From an uncultured Anaerotignum sp. (lineage in GTDB: Bacteria > Bacillota > Clostridia > Lachnospirales > Anaerotignaceae): DNA of 17,073 nt. The stretch lies in contig NZ_CAKQVD010000040.1 of assembly GCF_934277605.1 (NCBI RefSeq), positions 1 through 17,073 on the forward strand, in the 5' to 3' direction. Under the pieces are notes generated by a model. That model was not told the DNA's origin and did not search any database. It saw nothing but the letters and a program-made list of their open reading frames with translations. Shown here in pieces: positions 7,021-14,192 of the stretch (position 1 is its first letter; every line of letters starts with the position of its first letter). A program made the position numbers and the translations under genes.

Positions 7021-7800
7021 ATGCTTCATCTGATTATTTCTACCCAAAGCTTTCTTTTTTTGATGCTTGCAAGCTTTCTGGCAGGCTTTCTGGATTCCAT
7101 TGCAGGCGGCGGCGGTCTGATTACCCTGCCTGCCTATATGCTCAGCGGCCTGCCGATGCACATGGTCTATGCCTGCAATAAATTTGCGGCAGCGTGCGGC
7201 ACAACCATCGCCACCCTGCGTTATTATCGCAACAAAATGGTGGATATCCCCGTTGGGCTGACAGCGGCGGCAGGGGCGTTTCTCTGCTCTGCGATTGCGG
7301 CAAAAATCGTCCTGCTGCTTTCCGAGCATACGCTGAAAACCATGCTGCTTGTGATCCTGCCCATTGTGGCGGTTTTTACCCTCATCAATAAAAACATGGG
7401 CAACGAAAACCTTGCCGACCGGTTCAGCAAAGCCAAACGGCTTACGCTCGCCTTTCTCATCGGCGGCGGCATTGGCTTTTATGACGGCCTGTTCGGCCCC
7501 GGCACAGGCACCTTTGCATTGATTGGCTTCTGTCTGCTCCTCAAATATGATATGCGGACAGCAACGGGCAACGCAAAATTCCTCAACCTTGCCTCCAACT
7601 ATGCCTCCTTGGTGGTGTTCATTTTGGCAGGCACAGTCTATTGGAGGGTTGCACTGCCGGCGGCGGCCTTCAATATCTGGGGGAACTATGTCGGCGCAGG
7701 GGTTGCCATCAAAAAAGGTGCGGCAGTCATCCGCAAAATGCTGTTTGTTGTCATCGTGCTGCTGTTTGTCAAAGTCATTTATGATATGTTCCTGCAATAA
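7021..7800 (+). CDS. TSUP/TauE-type sulfite exporter family membrane permease
   Basis: A 259-residue polytopic membrane protein of the TSUP (TauE/SafE, formerly DUF81) family, whose members move sulfite, sulfoacetate, thiosulfate and other small anions. The family's internal duplication is clear. The first half has GFLDSIAGGGGLITLP (22-37) followed by N53-K54. The second half has GFYDGLFGPGTGTF (152-165) followed by N184 and K186. About eight hydrophobic segments can be counted. It is closest in pattern to YfcA-like members. The ATG has an AAAAAGGA site upstream and lies 30 bases after the TM1266-type gene, so the two are probably one transcript, ended by the long terminator at 7822-7856. Substrate cannot be read from the sequence. 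Confidence 0.9.
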   Translation: MLHLIISTQSFLFLMLASFLAGFLDSIAGGGGLITLPAYMLSGLPMHMVYACNKFAAACGTTIATLRYYRNKMVDIPVGLTAAAGAFLCSAIAAKIVLLLSEHTLKTMLLVILPIVAVFTLINKNMGNENLADRFSKAKRLTLAFLIGGGIGFYDGLFGPGTGTFALIGFCLLLKYDMRTATGNAKFLNLASNYASLVVFILAGTVYWRVALPAAAFNIWGNYVGAGVAIKKGAAVIRKMLFVVIVLLFVKVIYDMFLQ

Positions 7801-7821
7801 AGCAGACTTCCACAAAAGCTG

Positions 7822-7860
7822 AAAAGAGGTATCGACAGGGTGTCGATACCTCTTTTTTAT
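7822..7860. terminator. Bidirectional terminator between convergent genes
   Basis: A perfect 16-base stem, AAAAGAGGTATCGACA (7822-7837) with TGTCGATACCTCTTTT (7841-7856), has a 3-base loop. The plus strand continues in Ts for the permease gene. The minus-strand side ends in TTTT, and the stem begins at the base directly after the stop codon of the cysteine-rich gene. Confidence 0.9.
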
Positions 7861-8207
7861 AAGTCCTTTTTATTTACAACCGAAAGATAAAACCCGCTGC
7901 AGCAGCCCAAAACAGCAGTCCGGCAGGTGAAGCAATCCCAGCCGCTCTCTGTCCATTCGGCAGTGCCCTTTTCCAAATAGGCATTGATTCGCTCACTGCC
8001 CTCCTCCACGGAACGCTCCGCAAAGCAATGGATACACTCCTTTAAGCTGCCTGCAAAAATGAGCGGCTCGGGCAGTGCCTCGCCAATGGCAAGCTGCCCC
8101 CTGAGCTGATTGGCAGAAAAAATCAGTGCCGCCGCACCGCCTCCCTGCAGCCACTCTCGTTTTCCTTCTTCGTTTGTCAAGCAAATCAAGCTGCATTTTT
8201 CAAGCAT
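7857..8207 (-). CDS. Small cysteine-rich protein of unknown function, last gene of the pot operon
   Basis: This 116-residue soluble protein has no recognised family. It has eight cysteines, at 5, 9, 58, 61, 92, 95, 102 and 103. They form a CxxxC pair, two CxxC pairs (C-I-H-C and C-F-T-C) and a final Cys-Cys, a pattern that suits a bound metal or redox-active thiols. There is no signal peptide or membrane helix, so it is probably cytoplasmic. The start MLEKC was chosen because GGGGGG lies 8 bases upstream; the ATG two codons earlier at 8213 would touch the ribosome site. It begins 14 bases after the stop of the potC-potD fusion gene, so it is almost certainly cotranscribed with polyamine uptake. 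The N-terminal hydrophobic stretch AAALIFSANQLRGQLAIGEA may form a helix against the metal-binding part. Function is not assigned. Confidence 0.72.
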   Translation of the reverse strand: MLEKCSLICLTNEEGKREWLQGGGAAALIFSANQLRGQLAIGEALPEPLIFAGSLKECIHCFAERSVEEGSERINAYLEKGTAEWTESGWDCFTCRTAVLGCCSGFYLSVVNKKDL

Positions 8208-8221
8208 AGCCATCCCCCCAC

Positions 8222-10123
8222 TTATTTCGATGCCTTCACCTTAATCCAAAGCTCCGCAATCTTCTTCTTCAAAACAGGGTTATCCATGAATACCTCATCC
8301 TTGTCATAGCCGGAACGGGGAATATAGGCCTCATACGCACCATACATGCCCTCCTCGCCGGAAAGCTCCAGCATAACCTCCTCATTGGGAGAGGTATAGC
8401 CGACATATTCGGAATTGCCAAGTGCCGCCTCATAGGAAAGGGTATAATTGATAAACTCATGCGCCAAAAGCGGATTCTGTGCATTTCTGGGAATCACCAT
8501 GGCGTCATACCAAAGGTTCGTTCCCTCCTTCGGCATCCAATAGCTCATGTCCTCATTTTCGGATTGCACATAGGTTGCATCCCCGCTGTAAACCACAGCA
8601 ATATCCTTGTTGCTGTTCATCATGCCGTCAATTACCTCGTCTGTAACATAGGTCGGGTTCATGGTGTTATTCATATCCAGCAGCCATTCATATGCCGCTT
8701 GGATTTCATCCGGATTCTCCGTATTCATGGAATAGCCCAGTGCCTTCAGTGCCATCATAAAGGAGTCACGCTCAGAATCGTAAACATAAATATGCCCCTT
8801 ATATTTCGGGTTGCGCAGAACATCAAAGCCCTGCTCCTCCACATCCTTGGGGTCCACGTTGTTGTGGTTATAAATAATGCCGACACTGCCCCAGAAATAC
8901 GGCACAGAATAGGTATTTTCGGGGTCATAGGGTAAATGCATAACCTCAGGTGTCAGGTTGTCCATGTTGGGAATCAAATCCAAATCCAATTCCTGCAGGG
9001 CATCCTCCGCCATCATTCTTTGAATCATATAATCCGAAGGAACCACCACATCATAGGAATCCCCCGCCTGCAGCTTGGTATACATCATCTCGTTGGAATC
9101 GAAAAATTCCGCAATTACCTTTACCCCGTATTCCTTTTCAAAGTTTGGAATCAAATCCTCACTCATATATTCTCCGGGGATATACAGCTTTAAGGTATCC
9201 GAGCCATATTTCGCAATGGCATCCTGCGGAGAGGCCCCGCCGCTGCGGCGCAGCATGGCAATGCTCCCGCCTGTCAGCGCAACAATAACCGCCATGCAAA
9301 GCGCAAACCCTCTCTTGCCGAAGGAAATGCCGCTCTTGCCCTGCTTCTCCCTCAGCACAGGCACCACATTCACAATCGTCAGTGCAACGGTAATCAGCAC
9401 AATGACAAGTGTGGAAAGTGCATTGATGGACGGGTTGACACGCTTGGACATGGTATACACCAAAATGGAGATATTCTGCACACCGTTGCCCGTTACGAAA
9501 TAGGAAATGATGAAATCATCAAAGCTCATGGTAAAGGCAACCAATGCACCGGAAATAATCCCCGGCATAATCTGCGGCACAATCACCTTAATCAACGCCT
9601 GAAAGGGTGTTGCGCCCAAGTCCATAGCGGCATCCGCAAGGTTCGGGTCAAGGGAACGCAGCTTTGGCATCACAGAAAGAATCACATAAGGAATACAAAA
9701 CATGATATGCGCCAAAAGCAGTGTCACAAAGCCCTTGTTCACACCAAGGGCGCTGAAGAACATCAAAAGCCCGATGGCAGTCACAATCTCCGGGTTCAAA
9801 ATCGGCAGATTGTTCACCTGCTCCACCAGATTCCGCAGCAGCTTTTTGGAACGGGACATCCCGATTGCCGCCAGTGTGCCTGCAATCGTAGAAATCACTG
9901 TTGCCAAAATCGCAATGATAACAGTATAAATAATCGCCTCCATCATATTGCTGTCCGCAAACATTTTCTCATACCAACGGAGAGAAAACCCGTCCAGATG
10001 TGTCAGGGAACGAGAACCGTTGAAGGAAAAAACGATGATATACAATATCGGCAAATAGAAGAAAATCATGGTCAATGCCAGAAGGATTTTCCCGCAAAGC
10101 CCTCTTTTTTGGTTGTCCTGCAT
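8222..10123 (-). CDS. potC: Fused spermidine/putrescine ABC permease PotC and binding protein PotD
   Basis: One 633-residue polypeptide joins an ABC importer permease to its solute receptor. Residues 1-260 are PotC-like, with about six membrane helices and the EAA cytoplasmic loop DAAMDLGATPFQALIKV (164-180) that docks to PotA. A basic linker (259-271) and a seventh hydrophobic helix (about 273-291) then carry the chain outward. Residues 305-633 form a PotD-like periplasmic-binding domain tethered to the cell surface. Against E. coli PotD, W538 and D540 in N-L-W-Y-D match the polyamine-contacting Trp255 and Asp257, and D449/D453 fall near Asp168/Glu171. The ribosome site AAGGGGG is 9 bases upstream of the ATG. 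The gene starts 4 bases after potB ends. This should be the receptor and second permease of a polyamine importer. Confidence 0.93.
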   Translation of the reverse strand: MQDNQKRGLCGKILLALTMIFFYLPILYIIVFSFNGSRSLTHLDGFSLRWYEKMFADSNMMEAIIYTVIIAILATVISTIAGTLAAIGMSRSKKLLRNLVEQVNNLPILNPEIVTAIGLLMFFSALGVNKGFVTLLLAHIMFCIPYVILSVMPKLRSLDPNLADAAMDLGATPFQALIKVIVPQIMPGIISGALVAFTMSFDDFIISYFVTGNGVQNISILVYTMSKRVNPSINALSTLVIVLITVALTIVNVVPVLREKQGKSGISFGKRGFALCMAVIVALTGGSIAMLRRSGGASPQDAIAKYGSDTLKLYIPGEYMSEDLIPNFEKEYGVKVIAEFFDSNEMMYTKLQAGDSYDVVVPSDYMIQRMMAEDALQELDLDLIPNMDNLTPEVMHLPYDPENTYSVPYFWGSVGIIYNHNNVDPKDVEEQGFDVLRNPKYKGHIYVYDSERDSFMMALKALGYSMNTENPDEIQAAYEWLLDMNNTMNPTYVTDEVIDGMMNSNKDIAVVYSGDATYVQSENEDMSYWMPKEGTNLWYDAMVIPRNAQNPLLAHEFINYTLSYEAALGNSEYVGYTSPNEEVMLELSGEEGMYGAYEAYIPRSGYDKDEVFMDNPVLKKKIAELWIKVKASK

Positions 10124-10127
10124 CCCC

Positions 10128-10967
10128 TTACACCCCCTTCTCGTTTGCCGCAGGGTCCGTATCCACCTTGCGTGTCAGCCACATGGAAAGCATAATAATC
10201 ACTGCCATAATCAAGGAAATGGCAGAGCCGAAGTTCCAGTCGCCGCTCGTTAAGAACTGCGTTTCAATGACATTGCCGACCAATACATATTGCCCGCCGC
10301 CCAAAAGCTTCGGAATAAAGAAGCTGGATACTGCGGGCAGGAACACCAATGTAATCCCGCTCAGCACACCGGGCAGGGAAAGCGGCAGTGTCACCTTCAA
10401 GAAGCTCTGCATGGGGTTCGCCCCCAAGTCGCTTGCCGCTTCCAAAAGGCTTTTGTCCATCTTCGCAAGGGAAGAATGAATCTGCAAAATCATAAAGGGA
10501 ATGAAGTTATACACCATCCCCAGAACAACCGCAAAGGTGGTATACAGCAGATGGACAGAGCCAATGCCGAACAGCCCGAAAAAGCGGTTGATTAAGCCGT
10601 CATCCTGCAAAATGCCCACCCAAGCGTATGTGCGCACCAGCATATTGATCCACGTCGGCAGGGTAATCAGCATAATCCAGAAAAATCCGCTGCGCTGCGG
10701 CCCCTTTGCAATGCTATACGCAATCGGGTAGCCCAAAAGCACACAAACCACCGTTGTCACAACCGCAATCAGCAGTGAACGCTTCAGCACATCCAAAAAA
10801 ACCGTATCCGTCAAAAAACGGGAGAAATTATCCAAGGTAAAACGGAAGGTCGTTACCTCGTTGCCCGCCGTTGTAAAGGCATATAATAAAATCAGCAGCA
10901 TGGGAACCAGCACCATCACAAACAGCCACGCTACATACGGATAGAGCATATTACGAAATTGTTTCAC
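10128..10967 (-). CDS. potB: Spermidine/putrescine ABC transporter permease PotB
   Basis: A 279-residue membrane subunit of the polyamine importer, with six predicted helices and the MetI-type permease fold. The EAA loop is EAASDLGANPMQSFLKVTLP (196-215), which couples to the ATPase. The stretch LPTWINMLVRTYAWVGILQD (103-122) is characteristic of PotB/PotH. The start codon is GTG, with AAGGGGGG 8 bases upstream; a nearby ATG is out of frame. It lies 17 bases after potA and 4 bases before the potC-potD fusion gene, so the three form one transporter. Length and order match the usual potABCD arrangement. Confidence 0.95.
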   Translation of the reverse strand: MKQFRNMLYPYVAWLFVMVLVPMLLILLYAFTTAGNEVTTFRFTLDNFSRFLTDTVFLDVLKRSLLIAVVTTVVCVLLGYPIAYSIAKGPQRSGFFWIMLITLPTWINMLVRTYAWVGILQDDGLINRFFGLFGIGSVHLLYTTFAVVLGMVYNFIPFMILQIHSSLAKMDKSLLEAASDLGANPMQSFLKVTLPLSLPGVLSGITLVFLPAVSSFFIPKLLGGGQYVLVGNVIETQFLTSGDWNFGSAISLIMAVIIMLSMWLTRKVDTDPAANEKGV

Positions 10968-10984
10968 GCATCACGCCCCCCTTC

Positions 10985-12562
10985 TTAATAATTGTTCTTC
11001 GACATAATGTGGATATCTTCGGGCTGGAAGGTCAGCCCAACCTCATCGCCCACCTCAAATTTATCTGTGGTATCCACCTTATATTCATACCCCTTCGTCG
11101 CAAAGGTTACATCATAAATGCCGGGGGTAATGGTTTCCGGATTAAAATCATATTTCACATCCGCAATTTCAACGGCTGTGTCATCCTCCAGGCTCCAAGC
11201 GGACGCATTCGCCCATGTTTTCAGGTCTGTATCCAAAGCAACGGCCTCTTGGATTTCATCCACCTTCTTGAAGAAGTTCATCGCATAGATTTCCTCCTCA
11301 TTTTCCACGCTCGTCACACGGTTTTCATCCTTCACAATCATGTTGACCGTCACAGAGGTGCCTGCCGCCGTCGAGAAGGTTACGGGATATTTGCCGTTTT
11401 CCTTTTTGATTTCATAATCCACTTCCTTAATGGAAATAAATTCGTCCTCATCGGGATTCCAAGCCTGCGCATCGGCACGGGCAATGATGGTCGCCTCATC
11501 CAGCTCCTCCACGTCCTCCATATCCAAATAAAAATCATTGGCGGACATTTTTTCGTTTGCCGCCTCATTATAAACGGGGCTGTCGTTGGAAACTGCCATT
11601 TTTACCGTAATTTCCGTACCGACCTTTGTTTCCACCATGGTTTCATAATGCACGCCCTTAAACAAAACGGATTTCACAACGCCCTTCAGCTTGCCCTCTC
11701 CCCTCGGAACAATATCCAAATCCTCCGGACGAATGACAACATCCACCACCTCATTTTGATTAAAGCCGTTGTCCACACAGTCAAAGCGTCTGCCGCCGAA
11801 CACAACCTTGTAATCATCCACCATTATGCCCTCAATGATGTTGGATTCGCCGATGAAGTTCGCAACAAATTCATTCACAGGCTCGTTGTAAATATCCGTA
11901 GGGGTGCCAATCTGCTGAATTTCCCCCTCCTTCATCACAACGATTTTATCGGACATCGTCAACGCTTCCTCTTGGTCATGGGTAACATAAATAAAGGTAA
12001 TGCCGACCTCCTGCTGAATTTTTTTCAGCTCCTGCTGCATTTCCTTTCTCAGCTTTAAGTCCAAAGCGCCCAATGGCTCATCCAAAAGCAGCACATTCGG
12101 CTCATTCACTAAGGCACGGGCAATGGCAATTCTCTGCTGCTGCCCGCCGGACATGGCTGTCACGCTTCTGTCCGCAAATTCCTCCAAATTCACCAGCTTC
12201 AGCATACGCTTTACCTTCTGCTCAATGATATCCTTCGGCTCCTTTTTCAGCTTCAGCCCAAATGCAATGTTATCATAAACATTCATGTGCGGGAAAAGCG
12301 CATATTTCTGGAATACCGTGTTGATTTCTCTTTTATAAGGCGGCAGCTTGGAAATTTCCTGTCCGTCAAACAGCACCTCCCCTTGGTCTGCCTGCAAAAA
12401 GCCGCCCAAAATACGCAAAAGCGTTGTTTTTCCGCAGCCGGAAGGGCCGAGAAGTGTCACAAATTCATTTTCATAAATATCAAGGTCAATGCCCTTCAAA
12501 ACGACCTTGCCGTCCTCATAGCTCTTGACGATATTTTTGAACTGAATCAGCTTTTTTTTCAT
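10985..12562 (-). CDS. potA: Spermidine/putrescine transporter ATPase PotA with an Ig-like insertion
   Basis: This is the ATP-hydrolysing subunit of the polyamine importer. The ATPase domain is intact: Walker A GPSGCGKT (39-46), Q-loop Q85, signature MSGGQQQR (137-144), Walker B VLLLDEP (157-163) and H-loop His195. Residues 240-321 begin a normal TOBE regulatory region (VVIRPEDLDIV). The protein is 525 residues, against about 350-380 for most PotA. The extra ~170 residues (about 322-490) split the TOBE fold, which resumes at VGDEVGLTFQPEDIHIM (504-520). The insertion holds two related repeats of about 55 residues. One covers 357-411 (AQAWNPDEDEF, then GKYPVTF) and one 440-497 (ASAWSLEDDTA, then GIYDVTF). 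They resemble bacterial Ig-like modules usually found on cell surfaces. AGGAGG at 12570-12575 sets the start. Confidence 0.93.
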   Translation of the reverse strand: MKKKLIQFKNIVKSYEDGKVVLKGIDLDIYENEFVTLLGPSGCGKTTLLRILGGFLQADQGEVLFDGQEISKLPPYKREINTVFQKYALFPHMNVYDNIAFGLKLKKEPKDIIEQKVKRMLKLVNLEEFADRSVTAMSGGQQQRIAIARALVNEPNVLLLDEPLGALDLKLRKEMQQELKKIQQEVGITFIYVTHDQEEALTMSDKIVVMKEGEIQQIGTPTDIYNEPVNEFVANFIGESNIIEGIMVDDYKVVFGGRRFDCVDNGFNQNEVVDVVIRPEDLDIVPRGEGKLKGVVKSVLFKGVHYETMVETKVGTEITVKMAVSNDSPVYNEAANEKMSANDFYLDMEDVEELDEATIIARADAQAWNPDEDEFISIKEVDYEIKKENGKYPVTFSTAAGTSVTVNMIVKDENRVTSVENEEEIYAMNFFKKVDEIQEAVALDTDLKTWANASAWSLEDDTAVEIADVKYDFNPETITPGIYDVTFATKGYEYKVDTTDKFEVGDEVGLTFQPEDIHIMSKNNY

Positions 12563-12587
12563 TTCATATCCTCCTTTTTCACAGTGC

Positions 12588-13121
12588 TTAAAACAAGGGC
12601 GGGGTAGAAACCCAAAGCACCCTTGCGGTTGTTTTCTTCTCGTTTTTCAAATAATGTCTGCTTTTGCCGGAAAGATAGAAGGTTTCGCCCTTATGGACAA
12701 TATGCTTTTCCTCCCCGACCATCAGTATGATTGCCCCCTCCAAAACATAGCCGAATTCCTCTCCGCTGTGCGGGTCCATCACAAAGGAATCTCCGCCCTG
12801 CGGCAGCTCAATCAAAATCGGCTCCATAGCGTTTTTCTGCGTGTTCGGTACAATCCAATTTATCGTGTAGGTTTCTCTTTCATCCACAAAAAAATCCTTT
12901 TTGCGAAAGACAAGCTGCTCCTGCTTTTCCTCCTGAAAAAACTCCGCCAAGGAGCTGCCCAATGCCTCCACAATATCATTCAGGGTTGCAATCGAGGGCG
13001 AGGTCAGCTCCCGCTCAAGCTGGGAAAGAAAGCCCTTCGTCAGCTCACTGCGGCTTGCCAGCTCCTCCAATGTCAGCCCCTTTTGTATGCGAAGCTGTTT
13101 GATTTTCCTGCCAATCTCCAC
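12588..13121 (-). CDS. XRE-family regulator with C-terminal cupin domain, PuuR-like
   Basis: The first gene of the pot operon encodes a DNA-binding regulator with an N-terminal HTH_3 domain (about residues 3-60; LTLEELASRSELTKGFLSQLE holds the two recognition helices). A C-terminal small-molecule cupin barrel follows (about 105-175; HSGEEFGYVLEGAIILMVG, then GETFYLSGKSRHYLKN). This layout is shared with PuuR and related repressors of polyamine and amino-acid genes. The GTG at 13121 is preferred because AAGGAG lies 9 bases upstream. The ATG at 13130 touches that site, and starting at GTG gives the typical opening M-E-I-G. It ends 25 bases before potA and is probably cotranscribed. Autoregulation through the AGTTTA/TAAACT boxes around its promoter is inferred, as is a polyamine ligand. 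Confidence 0.9.
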   Translation of the reverse strand: MEIGRKIKQLRIQKGLTLEELASRSELTKGFLSQLERELTSPSIATLNDIVEALGSSLAEFFQEEKQEQLVFRKKDFFVDERETYTINWIVPNTQKNAMEPILIELPQGGDSFVMDPHSGEEFGYVLEGAIILMVGEEKHIVHKGETFYLSGKSRHYLKNEKKTTARVLWVSTPPLF

Positions 13122-13142
13122 AGCCGTCATCTCCTTTTTCCG

Positions 13143-13182
13143 TTTTAGTATTGCTAAACTTTGAAATTATTTTTACTAAACT
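13143..13182 (-). promoter_or_regulatory. Candidate operator boxes downstream of the pot promoter
   Basis: On the minus strand AGTTTAGT (13182-13175) and AGTTTAGC (13160-13153) are direct repeats 22 bases apart, about two helical turns. The second is the arm of a partial palindrome, TTTAG-n5-CTAAA (13144-13158). The boxes lie from about +1 to +40 of the expected transcript, a repressor position, and just upstream of the XRE-cupin gene. Confidence 0.5.
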
Positions 13183-13188
13183 CAGACT

Positions 13189-13216
13189 ATTATATCGAAA
13201 ATAGAAAAAAAATCAA
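13189..13216 (-). promoter_or_regulatory. Sigma-A promoter of the XRE-pot operon
   Basis: On the minus strand TTGATT (13216-13211) and a perfect TATAAT (13194-13189) are spaced by 16 bases. It is about 70 bases upstream of the regulator start and is flanked on both sides by AGTTTA-type boxes. Confidence 0.75.
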
Positions 13217-13230
13217 GAGAAAATAAACAA

Positions 13231-13252
13231 AAAGTTTAATATTTTAAACTTT
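13231..13252. repeat. Perfect inverted repeat upstream of the pot promoter
   Basis: AAAGTTTAA (13231-13239) and TTAAACTTT (13244-13252) are perfect 9-base arms around TATT. It lies 15 bases upstream of the -35 box. The half-site AGTTTA is shared with the downstream boxes, so it is probably a third binding site of the same regulator. Confidence 0.55.
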
Positions 13253-13275
13253 CATAGAAAACAGCGAGAACGGAA

Positions 13276-13302
13276 AAAGGGGTTCGGGGAATTTTTCCCC
13301 GA
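13276..13302 (-). terminator. Terminator-like hairpin upstream of the pot promoter
   Basis: TCGGGGAA (13284-13291) pairs perfectly with TTCCCCGA (13295-13302). On the minus strand ACCCC and then TTTTT follow. It would stop transcripts arriving from the maf side or from the promoter at 13437-13465 before they reach the pot promoter. Confidence 0.5.
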
Positions 13303-13308
13303 CTCAGC

Positions 13309-13345
13309 TCCCTTATCCAAGCTGAAACCCCCGATTTCAACTTAG
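13309..13345 (-). other. Structured RNA segment with two competing stems
   Basis: On the minus strand GTTGAAA and TTTCAGC can form a 7-base stem (one wobble) with loop TCGGGGG. The CAGC of its second arm can instead pair with AGCTG downstream, as CAGCT-n10-AGCTG. The two stems are mutually exclusive and precede a terminator-like hairpin, as in attenuators. No known riboswitch class was recognised. Confidence 0.3.
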
Positions 13346-13352
13346 CCGCAGG

Positions 13353-13430
13353 CAAAAAAATAGCCCCTGAACGGTACTTCAGGGGGGGAAGGTAAGTAAA
13401 TTATATATATGGAAGCTATTGCTTTTAACG
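13353..13430 (-). ncRNA. Candidate small RNA between maf and the pot operon
   Basis: A near-consensus promoter at 13437-13465 should start minus-strand transcription near 13430. About 45 bases later is a perfect stem, CCCCTGAA with TTCAGGGG (13364-13385, 6-base loop), followed by CTA and seven Ts (13360-13354). The expected transcript is about 75-80 bases and holds no ORF with a ribosome site. It could be a free small RNA or the attenuated leader of a longer pot transcript. Confidence 0.4.
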
Positions 13431-13436
13431 TCTACA

Positions 13437-13465
13437 AGTATAACTAAAATATATTTCATCGTCAA
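13437..13465 (-). promoter_or_regulatory. Orphan sigma-A promoter
   Basis: On the minus strand TTGACG (13465-13460) and TATACT (13442-13437) are spaced by exactly 17 bases. This is the best -35/-10 pair in the gap, yet no coding start lies within the next 300 bases. It is therefore assigned to the candidate small RNA or a long leader. Confidence 0.6.
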
Positions 13466-13572
13466 CCTTTTTAATGAACAAAAATAACGCAATAAATGAA
13501 CTCTTTTTTATTGCTTGTCCACAATAGAATCGCAATTCCTTTCATTTTCCATAAAAAAAAGTGAAAAATCGT

Positions 13573-14148
13573 TCATTTTTTGACAGATAGCATCCGCTTC
13601 AATTCCTGATACACCCTGCCAATCGGAAGCCCCACCACATTGTAATAATCTCCGGCAAGCCCCTTCACATGAATGGCAAAATCTCCTTGGATTCCATACG
13701 CACCCGCCTTATCCATCGGGTCTCCGCTTGCAATGTATGCCTCTATCTCCGCATCGGAAATGGGATAAAGGTATACCTCCGTTTTCTCCTGAAAGGTAAT
13801 GCTTGCAGGGCTTTCTCCTGTGCGAATCAGCGTCACACCCGTATAAACCTGATGGCAGTCATCGGCAATGCACCGCAGCATCCGCTTCGCCTCTGCCGCA
13901 TCCCGTGGCTTTCCCATGATTTCCTCTCCCTTGGCAACAATGGTATCCGCCCCAAGGATGATACATGGCCCTGTCTGCTGTGCGGCAACCTCCTCCGCCT
14001 TCTGTCTGGATAATTCCATTACCACATCGGCAGGGCTTTTCTTTGTTATGCGCTCCTCGCTTTTTGCAGGCTGCACCGTAAAGGGTATGCCGATTTTCTC
14101 CAATAATTCCTTCCTTCTGGGCGATTGCGACGCCAAAATCAGTTCCAT
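13573..14148 (-). CDS. maf: Maf family nucleoside triphosphate pyrophosphatase
   Basis: Maf proteins hydrolyse dTTP, UTP and related or modified nucleotides to the monophosphate, acting as house-cleaning enzymes; over-production blocks septation in Bacillus. The 191 residues are the usual length. Family motifs are all present: substrate loop ASQSPRRKELL (6-16), GADT (66-69) with the metal-coordinating Asp, GKP (78-80), the TGV segment (103-105), DKAGAYGIQG (145-154) and GDYYNVVGLP (165-174). The start has AAGGAGG 5 bases upstream. It lies 44 bases after the Ntn-hydrolase gene with no terminator between, so it is probably the last gene of that operon. A weak A+T-only stem followed by eight Ts lies just past the stop (13553-13580). 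Confidence 0.95.
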   Translation of the reverse strand: MELILASQSPRRKELLEKIGIPFTVQPAKSEERITKKSPADVVMELSRQKAEEVAAQQTGPCIILGADTIVAKGEEIMGKPRDAAEAKRMLRCIADDCHQVYTGVTLIRTGESPASITFQEKTEVYLYPISDAEIEAYIASGDPMDKAGAYGIQGDFAIHVKGLAGDYYNVVGLPIGRVYQELKRMLSVKK

Positions 14149-14192
14149 AATGTCCTCCTTTTTTGCATTTCATCAGAAAGGAGAGAAACGGC

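Noticed and set aside
6505..7815. Minus-strand ORF of 436 residues
   Set aside because: It is antisense to the TM1266-type and TSUP genes, both clear families, and its composition (many His, Cys, Gln, Asn) is typical of a shadow frame.
11009..12058. Plus-strand ORF of 349 residues
   Set aside because: It is antisense to potA, rich in His and Ile, with no family resemblance.
13386..13572. Small coding gene between maf and the pot operon
   Set aside because: No frame with a ribosome site and start codon of useful length was found on either strand; the region is A+T rich with only promoter and hairpin signals.
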